Positions 24,646 to 32,871 of a stretch of DNA of 40,893 nucleotides are shown piece by piece (the stretch's first letter is position 1; every line of letters begins with the position of its first letter). The notes beneath the pieces were generated by a model that was given only the letters and a program-made list of their open reading frames with translations, was not told where the DNA came from and did not search any database. The position numbers and the translations under genes are program-made. The DNA lies in the NCBI GenBank assembly GCA_029862205.1, contig JAOTXT010000037.1:1-40893 (forward strand), in the 5' to 3' direction. The DNA comes from Paracoccaceae bacterium. Lineage in GTDB: Bacteria; Pseudomonadota; Alphaproteobacteria; Rhodobacterales; Rhodobacteraceae.

Positions 24646-25353
24646 TCAATAGGCGATGGCATGCCTCCTTTCGGCCCATCGCATGCCCACCATCAGGACG
24701 GTGGTCATCGCCAGGTAGATCAGGGATACGAGGATGTAGAATTCGAACGGTCGGAAAGTGCTGCTGACGATCACTTGGGTCTGCAGCATCAGCTCCATGA
24801 TAGTGATCGTCGACAAGAGCGAGGTGTTCTTGATCGTCGAGGCCGCGTCGTTGGTGATCGGCGGAATAATGATGCGCACCACTTGCGGCAGCACGATGCG
24901 ACGCATTGACTGCCAGTAGGTCATGCCCAGCGCGAGCGCCGATTCCCGCTGCCCCTGGGGGATGCCTAGCAAACCTCCGCGGATGATCTCGGCCACGTAG
25001 GCGCCGCCGTTGACGCCCAGCGCCACGACCCCGGCGGTAAAGGGGTCGAGCCTGATACCGAGCTGCGGTAAGCCAAAGTAGATTAGGAAGATTTGGGTTA
25101 AGAGCGGCGTGCCACGCACGAACCAGAGGTAGAACTCGGCCGGGTATTGCAGCACCCGGTAGCCGGAGGTTTTGGCCAGTGCACAAACGAGCCCACAGGC
25201 CCAGGACAAGACGATCGATAAAACCGAAACCTGGATCACCACCCACGACGCGGGCACGAAGAGCGGAAGGTAGACCTCGATCTGGTTCCACCATCCGTCG
25301 ACCGCGTTGTACATCCCCGAATACGAGGCGATATCCTGTCCGGAACTGCTCAT
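24646..25353 (-). CDS. Polar amino-acid-type ABC transporter permease
   Basis: A single permease of the HisM/GlnP family, probably acting as a homodimer because only one permease gene is present. About 235 residues with roughly five hydrophobic segments: VIQVSVLSIVLSWACGLVCAL, FVRGTPLLTQIFLIYFGLP, VVALGVNGGAYVAEIIRG, and two C-terminal helices. The ATPase-contact EAA loop is ESALALGMTYWQSMRRIVLP. ATG 25353 lies just after the ATPase stop; an in-frame GTG at 25395 would overlap it by 29 nt and is less likely. It works with the ATPase (25367-26164) and the binding protein (23770-24582). Confidence 0.92.
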   Translation of the reverse strand: MSSSGQDIASYSGMYNAVDGWWNQIEVYLPLFVPASWVVIQVSVLSIVLSWACGLVCALAKTSGYRVLQYPAEFYLWFVRGTPLLTQIFLIYFGLPQLGIRLDPFTAGVVALGVNGGAYVAEIIRGGLLGIPQGQRESALALGMTYWQSMRRIVLPQVVRIIIPPITNDAASTIKNTSLLSTITIMELMLQTQVIVSSTFRPFEFYILVSLIYLAMTTVLMVGMRWAERRHAIAY

Positions 25354-25366
25354 AGTGATGCCTTGG

Positions 25367-26164
25367 TCATTCGACACCCCTGTCGTGGAGGACACGGTCC
25401 AGGAACTGGCGCGTGCGCTCGCTCCTGGGATTGTTCAAAACCTCGCGTGACGGACCTTCCTCTTCGATCAGCCCGGCATCAATGAAGATCGTCCGGTCGC
25501 TGACCTGGCGTGCGAAGTGAATCTCATGGGTAACGACCATCATGGTCATCCCTTCCTCCGCTAGTTTGGCCATCAGAGCCAGAACCTCGCCGACCAGTTC
25601 CGGGTCCAGCGCCGAGGTCGCCTCGTCGAAAAGCATCAGCTTCGGTTTCATCGCAAGCGCACGAACGATCGCGACGCGTTGTTGCTGCCCGCCGGAAAGG
25701 CGGGCAGGGTACTCGTCGCGCTTCTCAAGCAGGCCGATGCTGTCGAGCAGCCGCTCGGCATCAGCAATCGCCTTGGCACGCGGGATCTTGCGCACGGTGA
25801 TCGGCGCTTCGATGACGTTCTCGATGACCGATTTGTGCGGCCACAGGTTGAATTGCTGGAACACCATCCCGATCTCGGCACGCAGGCGCGAGATATCGCG
25901 GCTAGCCGACGAGAAGACATGGCCCGCGCTTTCGTAAGGCACGCGCTTGCCATCGAAGACGATATCTCCATCGGTGGGAAGCTCAAGCAGATTGACGCAG
26001 CGCAGAAGCGTGCTCTTGCCCGACCCGCTGACCCCGACGATGGCAATGACCTCGCCCTGTCGCACGTCGATGGTCACGCCCTTCAAAACCTCGAGGTCGC
26101 CGAACTTCTTTCGGAGGCCGCGAAGCTGGAGGATCGGGCTTTCGGCTGTCGCGGCGTCGGGCAT
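25367..26164 (-). CDS. Polar amino-acid-type ABC transporter ATP-binding protein
   Basis: A GlnQ/HisP-type ATPase, about 265 residues. It has Walker [11 protein letters not shown]-loop [11 protein letters not shown], signature LSGGQQQR, Walker [13 protein letters not shown], and switch His in VVTHEI. ATG 26164 has AGAGGGAA upstream; a longer frame to 26413 would run through the promoter and into the divergent regulator gene, so it is rejected. It is the first gene of the seven-gene operon, and its start lies about 60-90 nt from a good promoter (26227-26254). The operon order (ATPase, permease, binding protein, then three enzymes and a deacetylase-fold protein) shows that import and breakdown are made together. 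Confidence 0.95.
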   Translation of the reverse strand: MPDAATAESPILQLRGLRKKFGDLEVLKGVTIDVRQGEVIAIVGVSGSGKSTLLRCVNLLELPTDGDIVFDGKRVPYESAGHVFSSASRDISRLRAEIGMVFQQFNLWPHKSVIENVIEAPITVRKIPRAKAIADAERLLDSIGLLEKRDEYPARLSGGQQQRVAIVRALAMKPKLMLFDEATSALDPELVGEVLALMAKLAEEGMTMMVVTHEIHFARQVSDRTIFIDAGLIEEEGPSREVLNNPRSERTRQFLDRVLHDRGVE

Positions 26165-26226
26165 CGGTTCCCTCTGGCGTCGCCCAAACACTCGCTGATG
26201 ACCGGGCGTGGAAACGAAAGGCGAAG

Positions 26227-26255
26227 ATTGTATGCTACGGACCATTTTATACAAT
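26227..26255 (-). promoter_or_regulatory. Operon promoter overlapped by an inverted-repeat operator (probable GntR site)
   Basis: On the minus strand TTGTAT (26254-26249) and TACAAT (26232-26227) are separated by 16 bp, a good sigma-70-like pair upstream of the transporter operon. The same bases form an inverted repeat, ATTGTAT (26227-26233) and ATACAAT (26249-26255), with centres 22 bp apart, about two helical turns. TTGTAT/ATACAA half-sites are known for FCD-type GntR repressors. A repressor bound here would cover both promoter boxes. Confidence 0.65.
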
Positions 26256-26312
26256 GCAAGAATGTGCTTGTTATGGACGGCCAGCACTCGCAAATGGCAC
26301 GGGAGGCCGTAG

Positions 26313-27260
26313 ATGGCGGTTGAGCAGGATCTATGCGGAAATGCCGCAAGACCTGTTCGGACGGATCCGCCTGGCGCAAGGACGCAACGGCGTGCCTGGC
26401 TGGCGCGGCGCATTCTTGAGGAATTGATCCTGCGCGATGCGCCGGCAGGGACTCACGTCACCGAGGTCGCGATGGCAGAATCATTGGGCGTCTCACGCTC
26501 GCCGGTTCGGGCTTCGCTCGACCTCCTGGCCGAACACGGGGTGCTGAGCCACATCCGAAATCGTGGCTTCTTCTTGCGCGAAAACATCGCGGCCTATGAT
26601 GGACTGGCGGTCTCGGGCGGGACTTCGCCGGAAGATCAGCTTTACGCCGATATCCTAGAGGCCCGATTGAACGAAAAGCTGGTCGGCCGCGTGACCCAGA
26701 TCGAATTGGCGCGCCGCTTCGAAGCGCCTGAGAGCCGCGTTGGAGCGGTGCTTACCAGGATGCGCGAAGAAGGTCTGGTGCGTCGGAATCCGGGCCGGGG
26801 GTGGCACTTCCAGCCCGCGATCAACACAACGGAGGCGCTCGCCCAGAGCTATGCCCTTCGTTTGGCGGTCGAGCCGGCTGCCCTGCGCCAGCCCGGTATC
26901 CAGATCGACCCGAATGCGCTCGATTTGAGCCGTAGACGCCACGAGGCGTTGTTGGCGCGGGCCGGACGCGGGCCGATGATCCAGGCACAAGTCTTCGAGG
27001 TCGATTCCGGCTTCCATGAGATGCTGGTGAGGTTCTCGGGTAACCCCTATTTCCTCGAGGCCGTGCAGACTCAGAATCGTCTGCGCACGATCGTTGAATT
27101 CGTGGATTATTCCGACCTAGCACGGATCAAGCTTTGGTGTGTCGAGCATCTGCGCATCCTCGATGCTCTCGCAGTGGGGGACGCGGAATTGGCGGCAAAG
27201 CGCGTTACGGCGCACCTGCAGCGCGCGAGCAAAAGCATCGGGCGTCAGACGACCCGATAG
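26313..27260 (+). CDS. GntR/FadR-family regulator with two winged-helix domains and an FCD domain
   Basis: 315 residues, longer than the usual ~220-240 of FCD regulators. The first winged helix is at about residues 27-90 ([20 protein letters not shown], wing [11 protein letters not shown]). A second lies at about 107-168 ([20 protein letters not shown], wing [11 protein letters not shown]). The FCD effector domain follows (about 172-305), with likely metal or ligand residues Asp231, His235, His279 and His301. FCD regulators normally repress and are released by a small acid effector. GGGAGG lies about 6 nt before ATG 26313. It is divergent from the transporter operon across 148 bp, making it the obvious regulator. 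Its last 16 nt overlap the convergent DUF1989 gene. Confidence 0.9.
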   Translation: MAVEQDLCGNAARPVRTDPPGARTQRRAWLARRILEELILRDAPAGTHVTEVAMAESLGVSRSPVRASLDLLAEHGVLSHIRNRGFFLRENIAAYDGLAVSGGTSPEDQLYADILEARLNEKLVGRVTQIELARRFEAPESRVGAVLTRMREEGLVRRNPGRGWHFQPAINTTEALAQSYALRLAVEPAALRQPGIQIDPNALDLSRRRHEALLARAGRGPMIQAQVFEVDSGFHEMLVRFSGNPYFLEAVQTQNRLRTIVEFVDYSDLARIKLWCVEHLRILDALAVGDAELAAKRVTAHLQRASKSIGRQTTR

Positions 27261-27850
27261 CCGACGTCCCGGGGCGTGCAATCGGCGCCGTTGATCGGTG
27301 TTACGTCTTGCGGGCAGGCCGAGAGAACAACAACTGCGTCCATTTCGGCGCGCAAGGTTACTGCATCACCCGGCTTCGATTTCGGCACGTCACGGATTAC
27401 TTCGGAATTGGTGCCGACGCCCACATTCATAAAAAGGTTCAGCGGGGCGGGCGTGCAAGGAGCGGTCAAGCCGATCTCGCTCAGTGCCTCGTGGAGGTTG
27501 ACCTCGCAGCTACGATGGCTCGGCTCGCATCCAAGCTCACCGTAAAGCTCGGGGCTGCAGGCACAGAGAAGCGTGTCGTGGATGCCGGGCGACGTGTCCC
27601 CAGTCATCGTCAGGATCACGTTGCGCCGGGTCGTGAAAAGCCCGTCGCCTACCCGGGGTATAACCCGGCTAAGCCGCGAGCGGGTGTGCTCGAGCGAAAG
27701 GAACTCAGTCGGTCCGGCGGAGTTGAAAGCCCAGGTATCGATGGCCTGTGTGCCGTGCAGGTTGACGATCTCTAGCGATCGCCCTGCCGCCAGGTGGATC
27801 GCTTTCCCGTAGCGCGCAGGTAGAATGCGAAGCTCGGTTGCATCACCCAT
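27245..27850 (-). CDS. DUF1989 (urea carboxylase-associated) family protein
   Basis: About 201 residues of the DUF1989 family. Conserved features include an early GRSLEIVNLHGTQAIDTWAF strand pair, FLSLEHTRSRL, RRNVILTMTGDT, HDTLLCACSPELYGELG with clustered Cys, and the LNLFMNV motif. Family members next to urea/guanidine carboxylase are reported as carboxyguanidine deiminase subunits (CgdA/CgdB); here a single copy stands without a carboxylase. ATG 27850 has GGGAGGGAA upstream. It is divergent from the carbamoylase gene and overlaps the GntR gene tail by 16 nt. A hydrolase or deiminase for a small guanidino or ureido intermediate is a reasonable guess and no more. Confidence 0.85.
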   Translation of the reverse strand: MGDATELRILPARYGKAIHLAAGRSLEIVNLHGTQAIDTWAFNSAGPTEFLSLEHTRSRLSRVIPRVGDGLFTTRRNVILTMTGDTSPGIHDTLLCACSPELYGELGCEPSHRSCEVNLHEALSEIGLTAPCTPAPLNLFMNVGVGTNSEVIRDVPKSKPGDAVTLRAEMDAVVVLSACPQDVTPINGADCTPRDVGYRVV

Positions 27851-27990
27851 TGTTCCCTCCCATTCGTTGGATTGGCGCCGCATGGCCCGGGCAGTCAACC
27901 GTGGCGGCCGCACCGAATCCAGCCCAAAGTTGCCGCCGCGGGCCGCGTTGCTACACTGACGGCCAATGATATACCTCGGGAGCCGCCCTG

Positions 27991-29187
27991 ATGCAGATCG
28001 ACGCCGACCGCCTTCTGACCGGCCTTCACCACCTGCGGAGCTTCGGAAAGGAGGGGACTGGGGTCGTGCGTCCAGCCTTCTCAGCGCAGGATATCGAGGC
28101 GCGGGATTGGCTGGCCGAAAAGATGCGCGAAGCGGGGCTGGAGCCGATCTTTGATCCCGCTGGCAACCTCTTTGGTCTGCCTTCCGTAGATGCGCCCTGC
28201 CTTCTGATGGGGTCTCATTCTGACAGCCAGCCCGAGGGTGGCTGGCTCGACGGGGCCTACGGGGTGATTGCCGCGCTTGAGGTCAGTCGCGCCGCTCGCG
28301 GGACGGTGCCGGTCGCGGTCGTCTCGTTTCAGGACGAAGAGGGGCGTTTCGGAGCGTTGACCGGCAGCAATATCTGGTCGGGCGGCATCACGTTGGAGGC
28401 CGCTGACAAGCTCACGGCGCTTTCGGGCGAGACGTTCGGCGAGGCCCGGGCGCGCATGGCCCATCTGGCTGGCCCCGGCTTTGTCGACGCGAGCCGGTTC
28501 TCTGGCTTCATCGAGGCTCATATCGAGCAGGGTCCGTGGCTCGATAAGGCGGGCGAAGCGGTGGGAGTCGTCGAGTCGATTGTCGGGATTGGCCGCATCA
28601 AGGTTACCTATGAGGGCGAGCAGAACCATGCGGGCACCACGCCGATGGAGCATCGCCGCGATGCGTTCCAGGGCCTGGCCGAGTTCAATCAACGGCTGAA
28701 CACGGCCCTGGCGCCGGTGGTGACCGAGACCACCGTCTGGACGATCGGTCACGTGGAGGTCGCCCCGGGCGCCCCGTCGATCGTGCCTGGGCGCGCGGTC
28801 TTCTCGGTCCAATGGCGCGACGGAGAGGCGGAGCGAATGGAGCGCATGGACGCGATCGTACGCGAAACAGCGGAGGCGGTGGCCGCCGAGCGCAGACTTG
28901 GATGCACGCTCGAGGCCGGAATCCCGGTCTCCCCGCGCCGGTTCGACACACGTCTCTGCGATGCGCTTGCCGGGGCGGCTGAGCACGTGGCACCCGGACG
29001 CTGGCGCCGCATGCCGTCGGGCGCCCTGCACGACGCCACCAACGTGGCGCGCCTGATGCCATCGGCGATGTTGTTCGTGCCGTCGATCCGCGGGATCAGC
29101 CACAGTTTCGAGGAAGACACCGACGAGGCCGATCTTGTCACAGGCGCCGAAGTGTTGCTCGATGCAGTAGGCCAACTTGCGAACTGA
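27991..29187 (+). CDS. Zn-dependent amidase, hydantoinase/carbamoylase family (M20)
   Basis: A member of the N-carbamoyl-amino-acid hydrolase/allantoate amidohydrolase/beta-ureidopropionase group, which hydrolyses a ureido or amidino group to an amine, CO2 and ammonia. Landmarks: MGSHSDS with WLDGAYGV (metal His and Asp), [10 protein letters not shown] (Glu pair), [33 protein letters not shown] (substrate-binding Asn/His), PSGALHDA (metal His) and the final [10 protein letters not shown]. 398 residues, full length. It precedes the isochorismatase gene, whose ATG lies 1 nt past its stop, so the two form an operon. It could process the ureido product of the amidinohydrolase at 16-17 kb or a ring-opened ureide. 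Confidence 0.93.
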   Translation: MQIDADRLLTGLHHLRSFGKEGTGVVRPAFSAQDIEARDWLAEKMREAGLEPIFDPAGNLFGLPSVDAPCLLMGSHSDSQPEGGWLDGAYGVIAALEVSRAARGTVPVAVVSFQDEEGRFGALTGSNIWSGGITLEAADKLTALSGETFGEARARMAHLAGPGFVDASRFSGFIEAHIEQGPWLDKAGEAVGVVESIVGIGRIKVTYEGEQNHAGTTPMEHRRDAFQGLAEFNQRLNTALAPVVTETTVWTIGHVEVAPGAPSIVPGRAVFSVQWRDGEAERMERMDAIVRETAEAVAAERRLGCTLEAGIPVSPRRFDTRLCDALAGAAEHVAPGRWRRMPSGALHDATNVARLMPSAMLFVPSIRGISHSFEEDTDEADLVTGAEVLLDAVGQLAN

Positions 29188-29188
29188 C

Positions 29189-29854
29189 ATGACGACCGCG
29201 ACCGATTATATTCAGGACTACATGAACGCCTGGTCGCCCGATCTAGCGGTCGCAGCACTGATCATCGTGGACATGCAATATGCGACCGGCAATCGCAGTG
29301 GGGCGCTGGGGCGGCGGATGCTGGAGGAAGGCTCGGACCTAACCAACTATCGCTTTGACCGGATCGAGGGGCTGTTGGTGCCGAACATCCTGCGCCTGTG
29401 CCCGATCTTTCGGGCGGGCCGGGGCGAGGTGGTCTTCATCACGCAAGGTGCGGAGCGGCAGGATTGCGCAGACGCCCCGCCGCATATGCGGGACTTCTAT
29501 GCCAGCGTCGGCAACCATGTGGGCAGCCGCGAGCACGAGATCATCGAGGAACTGACGCCGGAGCCTGCAGATTTCGTCGTCAACAAGCGCTCCATCGGCG
29601 CCTTCGCCTCGACCGGGATCGATCACCTGCTGCGCTCGCTTGGGCGACGCCAACTCTACATGAGCGGCATCTCGACCAATATGTGCGTTGAGACGACGGC
29701 GCGCGAGGCCGCCGACAGGGGTTACCAGGTGACCATGATCGAGGATGCCTGCGCGACGACCCATGCTGATCTGCATGAGAGCACGTTGCGAAACTTTCAG
29801 CGCCTTTTCGGGCGGGTATTGACGACCGATCAGGTCCTGGCGGAACTCGCCTAA
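29189..29854 (+). CDS. Isochorismatase-family cysteine hydrolase (amidase)
   Basis: A cysteine hydrolase of the isochorismatase/N-carbamoylsarcosine amidase/RutB fold, about 221 residues. The triad is visible: Asp28 in LIIVDMQ, Lys near 133 in VVNKRS, and the nucleophile Cys near 166 in STNMCVETTAR, with the cis-peptide region just before. CSHase and RutB hydrolyse carbamoyl or ureido groups, so this enzyme may remove the second nitrogen group after the M20 amidase. A frame from 29177 exists, but ATG 29189 directly follows the upstream stop. It converges with the deacetylase-fold gene at 29851, overlapping it by 4 nt at the 3' ends. Confidence 0.9.
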   Translation: MTTATDYIQDYMNAWSPDLAVAALIIVDMQYATGNRSGALGRRMLEEGSDLTNYRFDRIEGLLVPNILRLCPIFRAGRGEVVFITQGAERQDCADAPPHMRDFYASVGNHVGSREHEIIEELTPEPADFVVNKRSIGAFASTGIDHLLRSLGRRQLYMSGISTNMCVETTAREAADRGYQVTMIEDACATTHADLHESTLRNFQRLFGRVLTTDQVLAELA

Positions 29855-30768
29855 CCCGCGGCGCTCCGCGTCAAGGCATGCATGTGATCCGAGATCGCGC
29901 CCAGCGTCGTGCACCACACGTTCGCGTAGGCGCCGAGCCGCGTCAGCGTTTCATCCAGATAGCGGATGCGGTGAGGCATGCCGAAGAGCCAGGGATGGAT
30001 CCCCAGCGTGAAGCTTCGCCCGGACTGGGCGCCTTCCTCGTGCAGCACGCGGAAGCCCTCTTCAACCAGCGCCGGGAAGCGCGGGGTCAGCAGGCGTCGG
30101 TGCCAGAGAAGCTGCACGTCATCCCATTCCGATTGGCAGGGGATCGAGAGGATCGGCGGATCGGTGGTCATCCAGTAGGGCTGATCGTCGTTCGGCCAAT
30201 CTGAGAGGTAGGAGAACCCCCGCTCGGCCAGAAGGCCCGGCGTGCGGGCGCTCTGCCCGAAATCCTGCGAGATCCAGCCCTTCGGGCGAATGCCGGTCGG
30301 GCGCTCGATTGTCTCAATGCAGTGGCTGATCGTCGCCGCTTCCTGCTCTGCAGCCATGGCGCTGGAGATCATGCGGGTCGCATGGGTTCCGTGTGCGGCA
30401 AACTCGTAGCCACGGGCGAGGCAAGCCTCAACGAGTTTAGGATAGCGCTCCACCGCCGAGGTGTTGGCCGCAACCGTCGCCGTCAGGCGGTGTTTATCGA
30501 GCAGATCCAGCACCCGGAAGAAGCCGATCCGCGCCCCGTATTCGCGCCAGGTGTAACTGCGGTAATCGGGGCGGAAATTGCCGAACGGGTCGCCGAAGCG
30601 TGGATCGCGGAGGGTTCCTTCGGGCGGGTCAAGTTCCCAATGCTCCAGATAGACAACCGGCGCGAAGGCGATGCGGGCCTCCGAGGGCCAGCGCAAGGGC
30701 GCCCTGCCGGGCATCGGAGAAAAGGTGTAATGCTCGTGATCCATCCCAGGTGTGCGGCGTGCGGTCAT
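29851..30768 (-). CDS. Polysaccharide-deacetylase-fold hydrolase, PuuE-like (copy 1)
   Basis: About 305 residues of the NodB-like fold. The usual TFDD motif 1 is replaced by PVVYLEHWELD. Motif 2 reads EFAAHGTHATRM, and LSDWPNDDQPYWM and LGIHPWLFGMPHR are typical of the cytoplasmic group that includes Pseudomonas PuuE allantoinase, which opens a cyclic ureide without metal-dependent sugar deacetylation. It has no signal peptide. Its start overlaps the stop of the adjacent paralogue at 30765 by 4 nt, so the two are co-translated and may form a hetero-oligomer. The neighbouring carbamoylase-type enzymes fit a ring-opening role for a cyclic ureide or imide; the substrate is unproven. Confidence 0.85.
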   Translation of the reverse strand: MTARRTPGMDHEHYTFSPMPGRAPLRWPSEARIAFAPVVYLEHWELDPPEGTLRDPRFGDPFGNFRPDYRSYTWREYGARIGFFRVLDLLDKHRLTATVAANTSAVERYPKLVEACLARGYEFAAHGTHATRMISSAMAAEQEAATISHCIETIERPTGIRPKGWISQDFGQSARTPGLLAERGFSYLSDWPNDDQPYWMTTDPPILSIPCQSEWDDVQLLWHRRLLTPRFPALVEEGFRVLHEEGAQSGRSFTLGIHPWLFGMPHRIRYLDETLTRLGAYANVWCTTLGAISDHMHALTRSAAG

Positions 30769-31640
30769 GTGGCGTCACCTATCTGTGACAGATACCAATC
30801 CGCGATCTCGCTCCCGGTCGCCAGCCAGACCCCATCGTGAGCCACTATATGGGCCAAGGCGCGTTCGAGCGCCCGAATCCGGTGCGGCTGACCCATAATG
30901 AAGGGGTGCAACGCGATGCAGACCACGCGCCCCTGGTCCGCGCCTTCCCGCCAGAGAGTGTCGAAATGGTCGATGATCATGGTCGCGAAGTCGCCCGCCT
31001 CGATATGGTGGCGCCAGACCATCGCGTCGTTGATGTCCATCTGGTAGGGGATCGTGATCAAGCTACCGTTTCGGACCCGGATCGGGGTCGGCTGATCGTC
31101 GTGATACCAGTCGCAATAGTAGGTGATGCCAGCCTCGGCGACGAGATCGGGAGTGTTTTCGGTAAAGGTCGCTGCCGGAGAAAACCAGCCCGCCAGGCGC
31201 CGGCCGGTAAAGCGGTGGTAGGTCTCAACGCAATCGGCGATGATCGCGCGCTCCTCGTCCTCCGGCAGGCTCCAGTGATATTGGGTATTGTAGATGCCGT
31301 GGCACATGACGTCCCAGCCGCGCGCCTCGCTGGCCTCGAAGATCTCGGGATAGTGTTCCCAGTTGGCAATGTTGAGCGAGAGCGTGCAGGGGATGCCCAA
31401 CGCATCCGTCAACTCGGCCATGCGCCAGAGCCCGACGCGGTTCCCATAGTCACGAAGGCCGTAGCCTAGGATGTCCGGATGGGGCATGCGCGGCCATGGG
31501 TTCCGGGACCGGACTTGATTGGGGAGGTATTCGTAGTGCTCGACGTTCGGAACGACCCAGACCGCCACCCGCGCGCCGCCGGGCCAGGTCAGGCGGGGGC
31601 GTTCGGTGATGGGAACATAGGGGACGCGGTCGGCTATCAT
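30765..31640 (-). CDS. Polysaccharide-deacetylase-fold hydrolase, PuuE-like (copy 2)
   Basis: 291 residues and a distant paralogue of the product of the gene at 29851-30768. It starts RPRLTWPGGARVAVWV, then NVEHYEYLPN in place of TFDD, GWDVMCHGIYNTQYHW (motif 2), RRLAGWFSPAATFTENTPDL, DWYHDDQPTPIRV and ALHPFIMGQPHRIRALE. These blocks are those of intracellular allantoinase-like or polyamide-ring hydrolases. It is the first gene of the pair and is divergent from BKACE. A 7-bp hairpin lies about 22 nt upstream of the start. The pair architecture suggests two non-identical subunits or two related ring-opening steps. Confidence 0.85.
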   Translation of the reverse strand: MIADRVPYVPITERPRLTWPGGARVAVWVVPNVEHYEYLPNQVRSRNPWPRMPHPDILGYGLRDYGNRVGLWRMAELTDALGIPCTLSLNIANWEHYPEIFEASEARGWDVMCHGIYNTQYHWSLPEDEERAIIADCVETYHRFTGRRLAGWFSPAATFTENTPDLVAEAGITYYCDWYHDDQPTPIRVRNGSLITIPYQMDINDAMVWRHHIEAGDFATMIIDHFDTLWREGADQGRVVCIALHPFIMGQPHRIRALERALAHIVAHDGVWLATGSEIADWYLSQIGDAT

Positions 31641-31661
31641 GGGGATGATCCATCAGGTGTC

Positions 31662-31681
31662 CTCAAGCGATCCTGCTTGAG
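31662..31681. promoter_or_regulatory. 7-bp inverted repeat in the leader of the PuuE-like pair
   Basis: CTCAAGC and GCTTGAG flank a 6-nt loop, 22 nt upstream of the minus-strand start at 31640. It lies in the 207-bp divergent spacer shared with BKACE. It may be an operator half-site pair or an RNA hairpin. No TTGTAT/ATACAA pair like that at 26227 was seen here. Confidence 0.35.
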
Positions 31682-31847
31682 CTCGCGGTAGGCCGATCGT
31701 AGCCTGCGGCAATGTCCCAACCAAGCGGTTCCGGCCAGTGACGCGGACCTTGGCGCTGAAAGCAAGGACCTTTCCGATGCGCCATCGTGGCCTCCAGGCA
31801 AGACCGAATTGTTGCCGCAACGTGATGAATAGACTGGAGGCCATCGC

Positions 31848-32723
31848 ATGAAGCCGACCATCGTGTCATGCGCCGTGACTGGCAGCTTCACGACCCGTGA
31901 ACACAATGTGGCCCTTCCGGTGACGCCCGAGGAGATTGCGGCCTCTGCGGTCGAAGCGGCGAAGGCCGGTGCCGCGATCTGCCATATCCATGTGCGCGAT
32001 CCGGAGACCGGGAGCCCGAGCATGGAGTTGGACTATTATCGCGAGATCGTCCGGCGCATCCGCGATAGCGGGATGGACATGCTGATCAACCTGACCACCG
32101 GCCCCGGTGGACGCTTTCTGCCGAGCGACGACGAGCCCTCCCGCGCGGCACCAGGTACAAAGCTGACGACCGGCGAGATCCGCTCGCAGCATGTGGTTGA
32201 GCTGAAACCCGATATCTGCTCGCTGGATCTCAACACCATGTGGTTCGGTGGCGGGGCCGTGATCAACTCGCCCCGCAGCATCCGAATCATGGCCGAGCGC
32301 ATCTATGCCGCCGGGGTGCTGCCCGAACTAGAAGTGTTCGACACCGGCGACATCGCGCTGGCCCATGACCTGATCGAGACGGGCACGCTCAGGATGCCGG
32401 CCCTGTTCCAATTGGTCTTGGGCGTCAGCTATGGCATGCCGGCGACACCGGAGGGCATGGCCTTCGCACGCTCTCTGTTGCCCCAGGGCTGCGAATGGGC
32501 CGGGTTCGGCACCAGCCGCATGGCGTTTCCGATGCTCGCGCAGGCGTTCCTCTTGGGCGGGCATTGCCGGATCGGAATGGAGGACACGGTCTACCTGTCG
32601 AAGGGGGTCAAGACGCCTGGCAACGGCGCCCTGGTCGAAAAGGCTGTCCGGATCATCGGTGAGTTGGGTGGGAGCGTTGCGACGATCGACGAGGCGCGTG
32701 AAATCCTGACTTTGCGAAAATGA
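31848..32723 (+). CDS. Beta-keto acid cleavage enzyme (BKACE, DUF849)
   Basis: A zinc-dependent Claisen-type enzyme that condenses a beta-keto acid with acetyl-CoA, giving a CoA thioester and acetoacetate; Kce of lysine fermentation is the type member. Zinc ligands His46 and His48 are in ICHIHVRDPETG, and LINLTTGPGG, SLDLNTMWFGG, EVFDTGD, GFGTSRMAFPM and RIGMEDTVYL follow the family. 291 residues, normal. GGAGG lies about 7 nt before the ATG. Substrate specificity in this family depends on a few pocket residues I cannot score by eye. Its presence implies that the pathway makes a beta-keto acid after nitrogen removal. The ThDP enzyme gene follows on the same strand after 148 bp. Confidence 0.92.
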   Translation: MKPTIVSCAVTGSFTTREHNVALPVTPEEIAASAVEAAKAGAAICHIHVRDPETGSPSMELDYYREIVRRIRDSGMDMLINLTTGPGGRFLPSDDEPSRAAPGTKLTTGEIRSQHVVELKPDICSLDLNTMWFGGGAVINSPRSIRIMAERIYAAGVLPELEVFDTGDIALAHDLIETGTLRMPALFQLVLGVSYGMPATPEGMAFARSLLPQGCEWAGFGTSRMAFPMLAQAFLLGGHCRIGMEDTVYLSKGVKTPGNGALVEKAVRIIGELGGSVATIDEAREILTLRK

Positions 32724-32871
32724 TTGGGTGAAGACGTTCATCGGATCTGCCATGTGTTTTGGACCGCCGCGCCATCGTGATCGGTGTCAAAATCTCGCGG
32801 ATGAATTGGTTCGAACCGCCGACGCTCGAGGACCTCAAAGGGGTCGGGCAAATGAACGGGGAGGCGGCTGA

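Noticed and set aside
26165-26312. Guanidine riboswitch upstream of the transporter operon
   Set aside because: The leader is short, and I saw none of the conserved ykkC or mini-ykkC motifs; the inverted-repeat operator explains control better.
27948-27975. TTGCTA-16-TATACC promoter for the carbamoylase gene
   Set aside because: It would start transcription within or just past the ribosome site, leaving almost no leader, so it is not convincing.
28081-29190. 369-codon minus-strand frame opposite the carbamoylase
   Set aside because: Antisense shadow with no recognisable domain; the plus-strand gene has all the M20 motifs.
16053-29854. Classical creatinine/creatine degradation
   Set aside because: An N-carbamoylsarcosine-amidase-like fold is present, but there is no creatininase, creatinase, sarcosine oxidase or ATP-dependent N-methylhydantoinase in the window.
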